Numbered from the stretch's first letter, positions 44,823 through 55,946 are shown. The stretch: 64,000 bases of DNA from Alphaproteobacteria bacterium (GCA_028871055.1 JAGWON010000016.1:1-64000), one strand, 5' to 3'. Made by a program: numbers and translations. Notes: generated from the sequence alone by a model not told the origin.

Positions 44823-45546
44823 TGTACGCCTTCACGACTTCGGGGTTGCGCACGACGTCGTCCGGCGCGCCGTCGGCGATCTTGCGGCCGGCGACCAGCA
44901 CGACCAGGCGCTGCGAGAAACTCGTCACCGCGCGCATGATGTGCTCGATCATGATCACGGTGATGCCCTGGGCGTTGAGCTGCATCAGCAGCGCCAGGAT
45001 GTCGTCGACCTCGGAATGCGACAGGCCGGCCATCGCTTCGTCGGCGATCAGCAGCTTGGGCGCCGCGGTCATGGCGCGCGCGAGCTCGAGCTTGCGCATC
45101 TCGATCTGGGTCAGGTCACGCGGCCGGCGCCGGGCCTTTTCGTGGAGCCCGACCTGGGTCAGCACCTCCTCGACTCGCGCGTCGATCTGCGCATGCGACA
45201 GGTGCTGTCCATGCCGCGCGTTGACGGTGTAGAGCGCCGGCACGTGCAGGTTCTCGGCCACCGTCATGCTGCGGAACGGCTTCGGCAGCTGGAAGCTGCG
45301 CGCCAAGCCCATCCGCGTCCGTGTGTGCGCCGGCAGGCCGTCGAGTCGTCTGCCGTCGAAATGGACGCTGCCGCTGTCGTTGCGGAGCGCGCCGGCGATG
45401 CAGTTCACCAGGGTACTCTTGCCCGAGCCGTTCGGCCCGATGAGACCGACGCGCTCGCCCGGCGTCACATCGAGGTCGATCGCCTCGAGCGCGACGAAGC
45501 CGCCGAAGTGCTTGCCGAGCTTGTCGACCTTGAGCAGCGCGCTCAC
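44812..45546 (-). CDS. livG: branched-chain amino acid type ABC transporter ATP-binding protein (LivG)
   Basis: A 244-residue ATPase, partner of LivF. Walker A is GPNGSGKS, and RSFQLPKPFRSMTVAENL is the LivG-type Q-loop region. The signature is degenerate: LTQIEMRKLELARA replaces LSGGQ. Walker B is LLIADEAMAGL and the switch His is in IEHIM. The start is GTG 45546, overlapping the livM stop (GTGA). The unusual signature is seen in many LivG proteins and does not by itself imply inactivity. Confidence 0.9.
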   Translation of the reverse strand: MSALLKVDKLGKHFGGFVALEAIDLDVTPGERVGLIGPNGSGKSTLVNCIAGALRNDSGSVHFDGRRLDGLPAHTRTRMGLARSFQLPKPFRSMTVAENLHVPALYTVNARHGQHLSHAQIDARVEEVLTQVGLHEKARRRPRDLTQIEMRKLELARAMTAAPKLLIADEAMAGLSHSEVDDILALLMQLNAQGITVIMIEHIMRAVTSFSQRLVVLVAGRKIADGAPDDVVRNPEVVKAYIGE

Positions 45547-46517
45547 GCCGCCTCCTTCTTCGCCGGCCGCCGCCGGGCGCGCACGCCGCGCTCGAACAGG
45601 CCGACGATGCCGTTGGGCGCGGCGACGACGAAGCCCACCATGATGACGCCGACGATCAACAGGTTGAGCGCCGACGAGATGGTGACGGTCGCGATCTGCT
45701 GGATGGTGGCGAGCAGGAGCGCGCCGATGACCGGCCCGAGCCAGCTCGACGTGCCGCCGATCAGCGGCATGGCGATGCTGTTGACGGCGAAGGCGAGATT
45801 GAAGCCGGAGGACGGATCGAGATAGGTCACGTAGTAGGGCAGCGGCGCGCCCGCCATGCCCATCAGCGCGCCCGACAGCACGGTGGCGATCAGCTTGAGC
45901 TTGAGCGTCGGCACGCCCGCCGCCTCGGCGGCGAGCTCGTCGTCGCGGATGGTGGCAAGACCGTAGCCGAGCTTCGAATGCTCGATCGCGCGCGCGATGC
46001 ACACCGCGATCGTCGATAGCACCAACATCGTCAGAAACAGGTACTGGATATAGGGGTGGCCGAACGGGCCGTTCGCCGGCCGTATGATATACACGCCGCG
46101 CGAGCCGCCGACGAAATCCCAGTTGGTGATGAGCGTCTGCAGCACGATCGCCAGCGCCAGGGTGGCGATGGCAAAGAACACGCCCCTGAGCCGCAGCGTG
46201 AGATATCCCATGCCGAGGCCGACCAGGCCGGACATGACGCCGCCGACCGCGATCGACACCACGAGCGGCGGCTCGAACAACTTGTGCATCACCACCGCGC
46301 TGTAGGCGCCGATGGCGAAGAATCCAGCGGTGCCGAAATTGACGTAGCCGGTGTAGCCACCGAGGATGTTCCACGCCGTCGCCATGACGACGTATTGCAG
46401 CACCACGTAGCCGGCGAAGAAGAAATAATCGTTGGTGGCGAAACGCGCTGAGACGGCAATCGCGAGCGTTACCAGCGCAGCGATCAGGCAGAAATAACGC
46501 GTCGGGATGTACGGCAC
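45543..46517 (-). CDS. livM: branched-chain amino acid type ABC transporter permease (LivM)
   Basis: A 324-residue inner-membrane permease with about nine hydrophobic helices. NILGGYTGYVNFGTAGFFAIGAY is the family signature region (see GGYTGYVNFGTAGFFAIGAY). The cytoplasmic loop AIRDDE-type motif appears as ATIRDDELAAEAAGV, which contacts the ATPases. The start is GTG 46517. It overlaps livG at its 3' end and follows livH by 3 bp. With LivH it forms the membrane channel. Confidence 0.92.
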   Translation of the reverse strand: MPYIPTRYFCLIAALVTLAIAVSARFATNDYFFFAGYVVLQYVVMATAWNILGGYTGYVNFGTAGFFAIGAYSAVVMHKLFEPPLVVSIAVGGVMSGLVGLGMGYLTLRLRGVFFAIATLALAIVLQTLITNWDFVGGSRGVYIIRPANGPFGHPYIQYLFLTMLVLSTIAVCIARAIEHSKLGYGLATIRDDELAAEAAGVPTLKLKLIATVLSGALMGMAGAPLPYYVTYLDPSSGFNLAFAVNSIAMPLIGGTSSWLGPVIGALLLATIQQIATVTISSALNLLIVGVIMVGFVVAAPNGIVGLFERGVRARRRPAKKEAA

Positions 46518-46520
46518 GGC

Positions 46521-47387
46521 CTAGCGCCCCATCAAGCCGGCCGGCCGGACGGCCAGCGCCAGCAGCAGGAAGCCGAAGGCGACCGCCGGCGACCACGAGG
46601 GCCCGTAGAACGTCGCGGTCAGGCTCTCCATCACGCCGATCAGCATCGCCGCGGTCAGCATGCCGGGGAAGCTGCCCATGCCGCCGAGCACGACGATGGC
46701 GAAGACACGGCCGATGTAATCGCGGCCGATCGACGGCTCCACCGGCTGGATGATGATGAGGCACGCGCCTGCGAGCGAGGCGGTGGCGATCGAGATGGCG
46801 AACGCGATGTTCTTGATCCGCTGCGGTCGGATCGCCATCAGCTTGAGCGCCAAGTCGTCCTGGGAGACCGCCAGGATGGCGCGGCCGATGAAGGTCTTCG
46901 ACAGGAAGAGCTGGAGCGCCCCGACCATGACGATCGAAATGACGAACGGCACGAACATCCGCAGCGGCAGCTCGGCGTCGCCGATATAGATGCTCGGGCC
47001 GATATAGGGCGCCGTCACGAAGCGGTAATCGACGCCGAAGATCAGGATTAGCGCCACCTCGGTGATGAACAGGATGCCGAAGAAGAAGGCGAGGCCGCGC
47101 AGCGCCTCCTCGCCGCGCCGCTCGAACGAGTAGTAATAGACCTGATAGATCGCCGCGCCGAGCAGGTAGAAGAACGGCAGCGCCAACACGCCGGCCACGA
47201 CCGGGTCGATGCCGAAATCCGTGTTCAGGATGTAGGCGATGAACGCCCCCAGGATGATGAAGGCGGGATGCGCCAGGTTGGCGATGTCCAGCATGCCGAA
47301 CGAGATCGCCACGCCGACGCTGACCGCGGCGTAGAACCCGCCGAGCAGCAGGCCGGCGACGATGGCATTGACAAAAAGCGAGAACAT
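46521..47387 (-). CDS. livH: branched-chain amino acid type ABC transporter permease (LivH)
   Basis: A 288-residue inner-membrane permease with about eight helices. GLLLGGFYAAVSVGVAISFG and MLDIANLAHPAFIILGAF are typical of LivH. The ATPase-contact loop reads AVSQDDLALKLMAI, and GRVFAIVVLGGMGSFPG is a conserved late segment. ATG 47387 is preferred over a codon 45 bases upstream, which would add a non-membrane Pro/Arg-rich leader. It is first in the operon; no periplasmic binding protein gene is found within the window. Confidence 0.91.
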   Translation of the reverse strand: MFSLFVNAIVAGLLLGGFYAAVSVGVAISFGMLDIANLAHPAFIILGAFIAYILNTDFGIDPVVAGVLALPFFYLLGAAIYQVYYYSFERRGEEALRGLAFFFGILFITEVALILIFGVDYRFVTAPYIGPSIYIGDAELPLRMFVPFVISIVMVGALQLFLSKTFIGRAILAVSQDDLALKLMAIRPQRIKNIAFAISIATASLAGACLIIIQPVEPSIGRDYIGRVFAIVVLGGMGSFPGMLTAAMLIGVMESLTATFYGPSWSPAVAFGFLLLALAVRPAGLMGR

Positions 47388-47832
47388 CAGGCGGCGCGCG
47401 GGCGCCGGGTGGCGGTGCGGCCGGGCAGGCAACGAGGGCCGGGGTGGCCCGGTCGCGCAAGATTGGGACCGGACGCTACGGCGTGAGAACCCGTCGACAT
47501 ACTCCCTCCCGAGAGAATCCCGGCCTTGAAAGCCGGGGCGCGGCGGACTGCCGCTTTGACGGGGCCTAGAATGTCCGAAGAAACCTGCCTTTACCAGTGC
47601 CGAGCGTGGCGGCGGCCAGAAACTCGTTGATCTGGCTCAACGATTTGGCGCGGGATCGGCGGCGGCGAACGCGGCGGCGTTAACCGTGTGTACTATGCAT
47701 TTATTTAACCAAGTGTAGAAATTAACCCTGCCGAGCGCGATTTCATTCGATATTATTTAGTTAACTCAAGTATTTATCTTGACTTATAGGTGAATTTTTC
47801 GAAATCTAGTACCATCGAACTCAGCGCTGGTC
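47388..47832. other. 445-bp intergenic region, AT-rich in its right half
   Basis: Holds a short stem CCCGGC/GCCGGG at 47519-47537 with a 7-base loop. From about 47680 to 47810 the DNA is AT-rich, in strong contrast to the surroundings. A TTGACT at 47779-47784 could be a -35 box, but no good -10 lies 16-18 bases downstream. No gene seen. It probably contains the livH promoter on one side and a promoter for the 47.8-50.4 kb genes on the other. Confidence 0.4.
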
Positions 47833-48054
47833 ATGACGCCGCACACCAACCCGACCAACTTCCTCGGCGCCGAGGAAACCGCGCGCATCGCCGAAGACCT
47901 CGCGGCAAAGCACGGCCGCGGCGCTCTCATCCTGGCGGCCACGCGGGCGCGCCGCGCCAACGAGATCGGCGACCAGCTCGCCTATGCCGCCTGGGCCGCC
48001 GTACTCGAGGCGACCAGCGACCTGCTTGAACGCTCGCCCTGGTGCTATCTCTGA
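47833..48054 (+). CDS. small hypothetical protein
   Basis: A 73-residue protein I do not recognise. It is Ala/Leu/Glu-rich and predicted helical, without signal peptide or membrane helix, ending SPWCYL. The high third-position GC matches real genes nearby, and the AT-rich promoter-like region ends right before it. No strong ribosome binding site is visible (GCTGGTC precedes the ATG). The gap to the enoyl-CoA hydratase gene is 59 bp, so they may share a transcript. Confidence 0.5.
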   Translation: MTPHTNPTNFLGAEETARIAEDLAAKHGRGALILAATRARRANEIGDQLAYAAWAAVLEATSDLLERSPWCYL

Positions 48055-48113
48055 TCGACGCCTGAGCCGCCAAGCCGGTTGACGGCCCGCGCGCCCGCCG
48101 CCACCCTCGCGCG

Positions 48114-48907
<794 letters not shown>

Positions 48908-48908
<1 letters not shown>

Positions 48909-50098
48909 TGGACACGGCCGCCGGCGCGCCCCTGCCCGCGATCGCGCTGGGCGAGGATTTCCCCGAAATCCGCGACGGCGTGCGGCGCATCTGCACCGGT
49001 TTCCCCGGCGCCTATTGGCGGGCGCGCGAGGAACAGCAGGAATATCCGACGGAGTTCGTCGCCGCGCTGACCCGGGCGGGTTATCTTGCCGCGCTCATCC
49101 CCGAAGAATACGGCGGCGCCGGATTGAAGCTGCGCGCCGCCGCCGCGATCCTCGAGGAGATCCACGCCGCCGGCTGCAATGCCGGTGCCTGCCACGCCCA
49201 GATCTACATCATGGGCACGCTGCTGCGGCACGGCAGCGAGGCGCAGAAGCGCAGGTACCTGCCTGGAATCGCCGCTGGCGAGCTGACGCTCCAGGCCTTC
49301 GGCGTGACCGAGCCGACCACCGGCACCGATACCCTCAAACTCAAGACCCGGGCGGAGCGCCGGGGCGACCACTATGTCGTACGCGGCCAAAAGGTGTGGA
49401 CCTCACGCGCGCTGCAATCCGACCTGATGCTGCTGCTGGCGCGCACCACGCCCGTCGAGAAGGTGGCAAAGCGGGGCGATGGCCTCTCGGTGTTCCTGGT
49501 CGATCTCAAGGCGGCGCGCGGCCGGGGCGTTACCATCAAGAAGCTGCCGGCGATGATCAACCACAACACCACCGAGGTATTTTTCGACGATCTGGTCGTG
49601 CCGGCCGAGAATCTGATCGGCGAGGAGGGCAAGGGCTTCCGCTATATCCTCGACGGCATGAACGCCGAGCGCATCCTGATCGCCGCCGAGGCGATCGGCG
49701 ATGCGCGCTGGTTCGTCCGCATGGCGACTGAATATGCCAAGACGCGGATGGTGTTCGACCGCCCGATCGGCCAGAACCAGGGTGTGCAGTTCCCGCTCGC
49801 CCGCGCCTTTGCCGAAACCGAGGCCGCCGATCTGATGGTGCGCAAGGCGGCTGCGCTCTTCGATGCGGGATCGCCGTGTGGGCCCGAGGCCAACATGGCC
49901 AAGCTGCTGGCGGCCGACGCCTCGTGGCATGCCGGCGAGGCCTGCCTCCAGACCCACGGCGGCTTCGGCTTCGCGCGCGAATACGACGTCGAGCGCAAAT
50001 GGCGCGAGACGCGGCTGTTCCAGGTGGCGCCGATCTCGACCAACCTGGTGCTGGCCTACCTGGCCGAGCATGTGCTTGGATTGCCGCGCTCCTACTGA
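48908..50098 (+). CDS. acyl-CoA dehydrogenase
   Basis: A 396-residue FAD enzyme making trans-2-enoyl-CoA from acyl-CoA. AFGVTEPTTGTDT is the flavin/substrate loop and VRGQKVWTS the second. The C-terminal helical domain has FDRPIGQNQGVQFPLA and LQTHGGFGFAREYDVER. The usual catalytic Glu at about residue 370 in this fold corresponds to a region reading EYDVERKWRETRLFQ; whether it is present cannot be fixed by eye. Translationally coupled to the hydratase and followed by a CDGSH protein 20 bp later. Confidence 0.92.
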
Positions 50099-50118
50099 TT
50101 CCGCAAGGGAACCGACCG

Positions 50119-50358
50119 ATGGCCACGCCCATTCCCGCGCAGAAATCGCCTTACGGCGTCACGCTCGAGGCGGGCAAGGAATACTGGTGGTGCGCCTGCG
50201 GCCGCTCCAAGAGCCAGCCGTTCTGCGACGGCTCGCACAAGGGCACCGGCCTCGCGCCGGTGGGGTTCAAGGCCGAGAAGAACGGCGAGCACTGGCTCTG
50301 CGGCTGCAAATCGACCGGAACAAAGCCGTTCTGCGACGGCTCGCACAAGCGGGTCTAG
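50119..50358 (+). CDS. CDGSH-type iron-sulfur protein with two CDGSH motifs
   Basis: A 79-residue protein with two tandem CDGSH zinc-finger-like units: CACGRSKSQPFCDGSH and CGCKSTGTKPFCDGSH. Each supplies three Cys and one His for a 2Fe-2S cluster, as in mitoNEET-type proteins. It has no membrane helix and should be soluble. Its place 20 bp after the acyl-CoA dehydrogenase suggests a redox or cluster-transfer role in the same pathway; the link is inferred from position. ATG 50119 follows GCAAGGGA. Confidence 0.93.
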   Translation: MATPIPAQKSPYGVTLEAGKEYWWCACGRSKSQPFCDGSHKGTGLAPVGFKAEKNGEHWLCGCKSTGTKPFCDGSHKRV

Positions 50359-50365
50359 TCGGCGG

Positions 50366-50527
50366 TCAACCGCCGGGCGCGTGCGCCTCGATCTCCTCGG
50401 CGACCTCTTCGCAGGCCGAGCCCAGCTCGAGCAGCTCGACCCGCAAGGCGCGCTTTCGCGCCTTTTCGGCGCGCTCCTTGTACTTGAGCGCCTGTTCCCA
50501 CCAATAATTCGCTTCGTCCATCGCCAT
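50366..50527 (-). CDS. very small hypothetical protein (53 residues)
   Basis: Reads MAMDEANYWWEQALKYKERA, then a charged amphipathic helix, ending HAPGG. GGGGGAT just before the ATG at 50527 is a good ribosome binding site; a second ATG lies at 50521. It is probably one or two helices. A single cysteine is present. Family unknown to me. It converges with the CDGSH gene (7 bp between stops) and lies just downstream of another small gene on the same strand. Confidence 0.5.
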   Translation of the reverse strand: MAMDEANYWWEQALKYKERAEKARKRALRVELLELGSACEEVAEEIEAHAPGG

Positions 50528-50553
50528 CCCCCATCGAGGAAGGCGGAAACGAC

Positions 50554-50751
50554 CTAGGCCGCGGCGCCGGTGAGGCAGCTCCGCGCCAAACAGCGTTGGC
50601 GCAGGGCGGTTTTCGCCTGTTCGACCGCGGCCCGCACGTCGCCGATCTCGATTCCGTCACGTTTCCTTAAAAGCTGCGCGATCGGATCGCTGAGCAATTC
50701 GTCGATCGTCGGCTCGGTATTGTCGCGGAAAAGTCGGTCTCGCATGGGCAT
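50554..50751 (-). CDS. small conserved-type hypothetical protein
   Basis: A 65-residue protein starting MPMRDRLFRDNTEPTIDELL, followed by SDPIAQLLRKRDGIEIGDVR. I recall small alphaproteobacterial proteins with this DELLSDPI...LL..RDG pattern, of unknown function. No signal peptide. ATG 50751 or ATG 50745 is the likely start (GGGGGAT precedes 50751); a start at 50781 is possible. Same strand as the 53-residue gene, 26 bp upstream of it. Confidence 0.6.
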   Translation of the reverse strand: MPMRDRLFRDNTEPTIDELLSDPIAQLLRKRDGIEIGDVRAAVEQAKTALRQRCLARSCLTGAAA

Positions 50752-50827
50752 CCCCCATTCACTGGCTGCAGAATGCACCATGCCGATGACACGAGTGCGT
50801 CAAACCTTGGGCAAAGTTGTGGCTTTT

Positions 50828-51460
50828 TTAGAATTTGATCATGCTGAAGCGCGTCAGCGTCGTCACCGCGGAAATGCGCGGCGCCGCCGTGAAGTTGTAA
50901 GCGACATAGAGTTCGGCGAACGCGCCCGGCGCCGATACGCCGTCAACCGGCACGACGACGTTGAAGCCGCGCAACGCGGCCTCGTCGCCGGTGTGGAGCA
51001 CCGCGCCGTGCGAATAGGTGCCGGTGACGATCACGGTCTTGATGCCGTGGTCCTTCAGGATCTTCTCGAGATCGGTGTGCAGGAATTTGTCCGGCCCCGC
51101 CTGCACGTTGGGTTCTTTGCCGGTCGGCGCCACCGCGGGCAGCGTGTCCGCCATCGTGCCGCCGAAAACGTAGCTGTAGACCACCAGCAGATGGTGGGCG
51201 CGCGCCTCGGCCAGAAACTTCTTGGTTGCCGGCAATGTTGCGATGCAGCGCGGCTGCGGCGCGCAGGTCTGCTTGACGAAATCGAGCAGCAGCAGCGCCG
51301 TGGTCTTGGGATCGACGGTGACTTGCTTGAGCGCCGGAGCCGGCGGCGTCTTGATCGTCGCCCACTCGTCGATGACGGTCTGTTGCGCGCTCGCCGGCGC
51401 GGCGACGGCGACAAACGCCGCGAGCGCGGCGCCGAGTGCTATTCCGAACTTCAACTTCAT
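50828..51460 (-). CDS. exported isochorismatase-fold protein without the catalytic cysteine
   Basis: A 210-residue protein with a clear signal peptide (residues 1-25, cut after ASA) and an isochorismatase-type fold. The Asp of the triad is D60 in LLLLDFVK and the Lys is K125 in GPDKF. Where active family members have Cys (as in GVATNVCV) this protein reads GTYSHGAVL, so the position is Ala (A153). Hydrolysis by the usual mechanism is therefore unlikely. Periplasmic location is unusual for the family. It stands alone, upstream of the low-GC gene pair. Confidence 0.82.
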   Translation of the reverse strand: MKLKFGIALGAALAAFVAVAAPASAQQTVIDEWATIKTPPAPALKQVTVDPKTTALLLLDFVKQTCAPQPRCIATLPATKKFLAEARAHHLLVVYSYVFGGTMADTLPAVAPTGKEPNVQAGPDKFLHTDLEKILKDHGIKTVIVTGTYSHGAVLHTGDEAALRGFNVVVPVDGVSAPGAFAELYVAYNFTAAPRISAVTTLTRFSMIKF

Positions 51461-51524
51461 GGTGCTCCCTCCCTGGCTCGATTCCAGCCATTTAAATTCG
51501 AAATCACGCTGATTGACGCCTATG

Positions 51525-52310
51525 TCACGTTATTAGTTGAGAGGCAGTAATCAAGCCTGCCTGTTCAACGTACCGTTCTCCAAGGCGCGTAATAAAGTAA
51601 CGGGATCCGTCGAAATGCACGTAGTCTTTTTTGTCGACGAGTGCATCTAACGTCCGTTTCAGGTTCGCCCTCATCTTTGGGCGCACCCACTTATATAGTT
51701 CATCATACGTCGCTCCGTTTTCGCCGCGCTGATACAGAAGGACCGTGCAGTGCTCACTGACCTGAAGTTTGGGATTGAGAATTTTCAGAAAGCCATCGAA
51801 GTCCTGCACGACGGGTGCGACGCGTTTTACTATCCCGTCCACAATTCTTGAAGCTTCGTTAGCCGGAACTTTGTGATAAAGGCGAATGAACTCCGCCAGC
51901 ACCCAATCAAGAACGACGATTACGAGGGTCGCATCTTGAAGATTAGGGTCGATGCCGTCAGCGAGATGCGCAGTGTCGCGCTTGTTGCGGATATCGTAGA
52001 CAAGCCGGAGGGAACGGGGGATATGCAGTCGGACTGAGTCGTTGAACTTTGATCCATCGAGATTGGATAGCTCAAGAATGAGCTTGTCCGTGTTAGCTAA
52101 GGGCTTCTTGAGCGGTGTAAATTTCCCACCCTTGGCCTCGTATTCTAGTATTCGGAACGCGGCCTCGCAGAACCTTCCGCCTTCGACGGCCGAAAGGCGC
52201 AATCCGCCCAAATAGAAATTGCGCTTTGCTTCAGAATGCGCTTCAAGCAATTCGTGAACAAGATTCCTGTGTAGCTTTGACGCAAGCTGCGCTTCAATTG
52301 TTGCGCGCAT
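51525..52310 (-). CDS. hypothetical protein with a HEPN-like R-x6-H motif
   Basis: A 261-residue protein of lower GC than its surroundings. The helical N-terminal part contains RLVYDIRNKRDTAHL, with R108 and H115 spaced as in HEPN ribonuclease motifs (R-x4-6-H). The C-terminal part (about residues 190-255; YDELYKWVRPKMRANLKRTL then ITRLGERYVEQ) looks like a winged helix. I recall similar proteins of unknown function in many bacteria. It starts 3 bp after the upstream partner gene, so both form one unit. An RNA-targeting effector role is inferred. Confidence 0.65.
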   Translation of the reverse strand: MRATIEAQLASKLHRNLVHELLEAHSEAKRNFYLGGLRLSAVEGGRFCEAAFRILEYEAKGGKFTPLKKPLANTDKLILELSNLDGSKFNDSVRLHIPRSLRLVYDIRNKRDTAHLADGIDPNLQDATLVIVVLDWVLAEFIRLYHKVPANEASRIVDGIVKRVAPVVQDFDGFLKILNPKLQVSEHCTVLLYQRGENGATYDELYKWVRPKMRANLKRTLDALVDKKDYVHFDGSRYFITRLGERYVEQAGLITASQLIT

Positions 52311-52313
52311 ATA

Positions 52314-52904
52314 CTATGCCGTCTTCCCAGATTTCCTCTTTGTTCGTCCTCTGCGCCGAGACTTTTCAGCGGCCTCGGCCTCCTTCACCGCCTGTTGGTC
52401 GGGAAGCGCTAGCACTACGTCTTCACCCAAGGTCGTGAGTTGCTTTTCCTTGGCACTGCGCCGGGACAAATATTTTGATTGCCGTGTGGCGTTATCGAGG
52501 GCGCGCGTCATGTTGATATTCGGGCCACCAGACTCGGTGTGTGCTTTCCCAATGTCCTTCGATGAAAAACCATGTTGTCCAGTGGTTTGGACAAGAAAAT
52601 AACCGAGGCACGCTACGCGCTGAACATCGGTTATAGGTCGCTTTATACGAATAAATGCGCGGGCGTCTTTTTTTGCAATCGCTGACTCAACGTCAGCGGT
52701 GGGCGCCCCTGTGACAGCGGCAATCACTCCAGCGGCGGCACCAGGCTGAGGTCGACCGGCGCCCGCCCCCGCCGCTTGGATGTTCAAGCTCCATCGACTT
52801 GCCGCCGATTGCAGGACCCATTGCTTCTCCGCGTCTGGTAATGGGTCCAGCGCTTTCACGACGATCACCAGCGCATTTGTCGCATCTTGCTTCTTCCCGG
52901 CCAA
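52314..52904 (-). CDS. hypothetical protein, partner of the HEPN-like gene
   Basis: A 196-residue protein starting at a TTG (52904) with GGGGGGATAA just before it. The N-terminal part is helical with a Gly/Ala-rich linker near residues 46-60. The central part, KRPITDVQRVACLGYFL, FSSKDIGKAHTE and then a Thr/Arg helix and LTTLGEDVVLALPD, looks like a winged-helix domain that I recall in scattered proteins of unknown function. The basic tail (KSRRRGRTKRKSGK) could bind nucleic acid. GC is lower than that of neighbours. First gene of the pair. Confidence 0.6.
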   Translation of the reverse strand: MAGKKQDATNALVIVVKALDPLPDAEKQWVLQSAASRWSLNIQAAGAGAGRPQPGAAAGVIAAVTGAPTADVESAIAKKDARAFIRIKRPITDVQRVACLGYFLVQTTGQHGFSSKDIGKAHTESGGPNINMTRALDNATRQSKYLSRRSAKEKQLTTLGEDVVLALPDQQAVKEAEAAEKSRRRGRTKRKSGKTA

Positions 52905-52974
52905 TTATCCCCCCATTATTCGGTTTCAAATGAAAGGACTGTGATACGCCACCTTCTATACTCCGAATGGATGG

Positions 52975-54534
<1,560 letters not shown>

Positions 54535-54542
54535 GGCGGGCA

Positions 54543-55880
54543 TCATCCTTGAGCGGGCGCGTCCGGCGCAACCGCCTTGCGCTCGAGCACGGCGACGAAA
54601 AACCCGTCGGTACCGTGCCGCGCCGGCGTCAGTCGCAGCATCGCGCCTTTCTCTGGCGGCTTGCCGCCGATCGAGTCGCGCCACACCCGCCAGGCCGGCA
54701 ATAGCGCGAAATCGGAATGCGTGGCGAGGAAGGACTCGACCTGTTGCTCGTCTTCCTCCCTGAGCAGCGAGCAGGTGGCGTAGATCAGCCGTCCGCCCGG
54801 CTTCACCAGCCGCGCCGCCGAATCGAGAATCTCGGCCTGGAGCGCGGTCAGCTCGGCCAAGTCCTCCGGCTTGAGCCGCCACTTGGCGTCGGGATTGCGC
54901 CGCCAGGTGCCGGTGCCGGTGCACGGCGCGTCGACGAAAACGCGATCGAAGCTCGCCTTGTGCCGCTTGACCCATTTGTCGCGCGTGCCCGACAGCGGCA
55001 CGCGCTGGACGATGCTGGCGCCGGCCCGCCGCAGCCGCTCGGTCGCGCGCTCCAGGCGCTTCGCGGAAATATCGCTGGCGATCAGATGTCCGCGATTGTT
55101 CATGCTGGCGGCGAGCGCCAGCGTCTTGCCGCCGGCGCCGGCGCAAAAATCGGCCACCCGCATGCCGGGCCGCGCGGCGGCGAGCAACGCGGCCACCTGC
55201 GAGCCCTCGTCCTGGACCTCGACCAGGCCCTGGCGGAACGACTCCATCTGGCCGAGCGGCACGCGCTCCTTGAGGCGCAGGCCAACGGGCGACAGCGCGG
55301 TCATCTCCGCTTCGATGCCCGCCCGCTGCAAGGCGACGCGCACCTTGCCGCGGTCGCCCTTCAGCGTGTTGACGCGCAAATCGAGCGTCGCCTCGCCGTT
55401 GAGCGCCGCGGTTTCGCGCGCCAGGTCTTTGCCGAGCGATGCCGCAAGGTGCGGCCCGAGCCATTCGGGATAGTTGCCGCTCACGTGCGGCGGCATATCC
55501 TTGTGCGCGAGCGTGCGGCCGGCGAGCGACGCGACCATCGCATTCTCGCCATCGGACAGCGGCGCCGGCCGGAAGCGATCGCCGTCGCAGGCGTCGCGGA
55601 TCGCGCTCGCGTGCCAACCTTCCACCAGCGCCAGCGCCGCCAGCATGCGCCGCCGCGCGTCCGCCGGCAGGCCATTGCCGGTGCGCTCGATCCACCAGTC
55701 GAGCTCTGCGCGGTGGCGCAGCACGGCGTAGATGTGTCCCGAGATGGCCGCGCGGTCCGACGAGCCGGCAAAACGATGACGGCGAAACCAGTCGGCGACG
55801 ACGTCGTCGGCGGGCGCCGTTCCCTTGTCGATTTCCGCCAGTCGTCCGATCGCCGCCTCGACCTGCGCGCCCGGCGTCAT
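54543..55880 (-). CDS. RsmB/NOP family RNA (cytosine-5) methyltransferase
   Basis: A 445-residue SAM-dependent methyltransferase of the RsmB/Nop2 family, probably acting on 16S rRNA. The SAM site is [16 protein letters not shown], motif IV with one catalytic Cys is [18 protein letters not shown], and motif VI with the second Cys is [11 protein letters not shown]. The N-terminal 140 residues resemble the NusB-like domain of RsmB. It sits between guaB and guaA on the same strand. Confidence 0.9.
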   Translation of the reverse strand: MTPGAQVEAAIGRLAEIDKGTAPADDVVADWFRRHRFAGSSDRAAISGHIYAVLRHRAELDWWIERTGNGLPADARRRMLAALALVEGWHASAIRDACDGDRFRPAPLSDGENAMVASLAGRTLAHKDMPPHVSGNYPEWLGPHLAASLGKDLARETAALNGEATLDLRVNTLKGDRGKVRVALQRAGIEAEMTALSPVGLRLKERVPLGQMESFRQGLVEVQDEGSQVAALLAAARPGMRVADFCAGAGGKTLALAASMNNRGHLIASDISAKRLERATERLRRAGASIVQRVPLSGTRDKWVKRHKASFDRVFVDAPCTGTGTWRRNPDAKWRLKPEDLAELTALQAEILDSAARLVKPGGRLIYATCSLLREEDEQQVESFLATHSDFALLPAWRVWRDSIGGKPPEKGAMLRLTPARHGTDGFFVAVLERKAVAPDAPAQG

Positions 55881-55923
55881 CGGATCCGCCCAGGCGGAGA
55901 CAAGACGGTCTCCCCCTCCTTAC

Positions 55924-55946
55924 CCCTCCCCCCTCGAGGGGGAGGG
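55924..55946. repeat. C/G-rich hairpin repeat
   Basis: A 9-bp stem CCCTCCCCC (55924-55932) / GGGGGAGGG (55938-55946) with loop CTCGA. It belongs to the family at 17297, 34035 and 43931. It lies in the gap between guaB and rsmB, so it might reduce transcription into rsmB. Confidence 0.7.

Noticed and set aside
47505-47540. Transposon end near the CCCGGC/GCCGGG stem
   Set aside because: No transposase, partner end or target duplication was found; a short stem alone is not enough.
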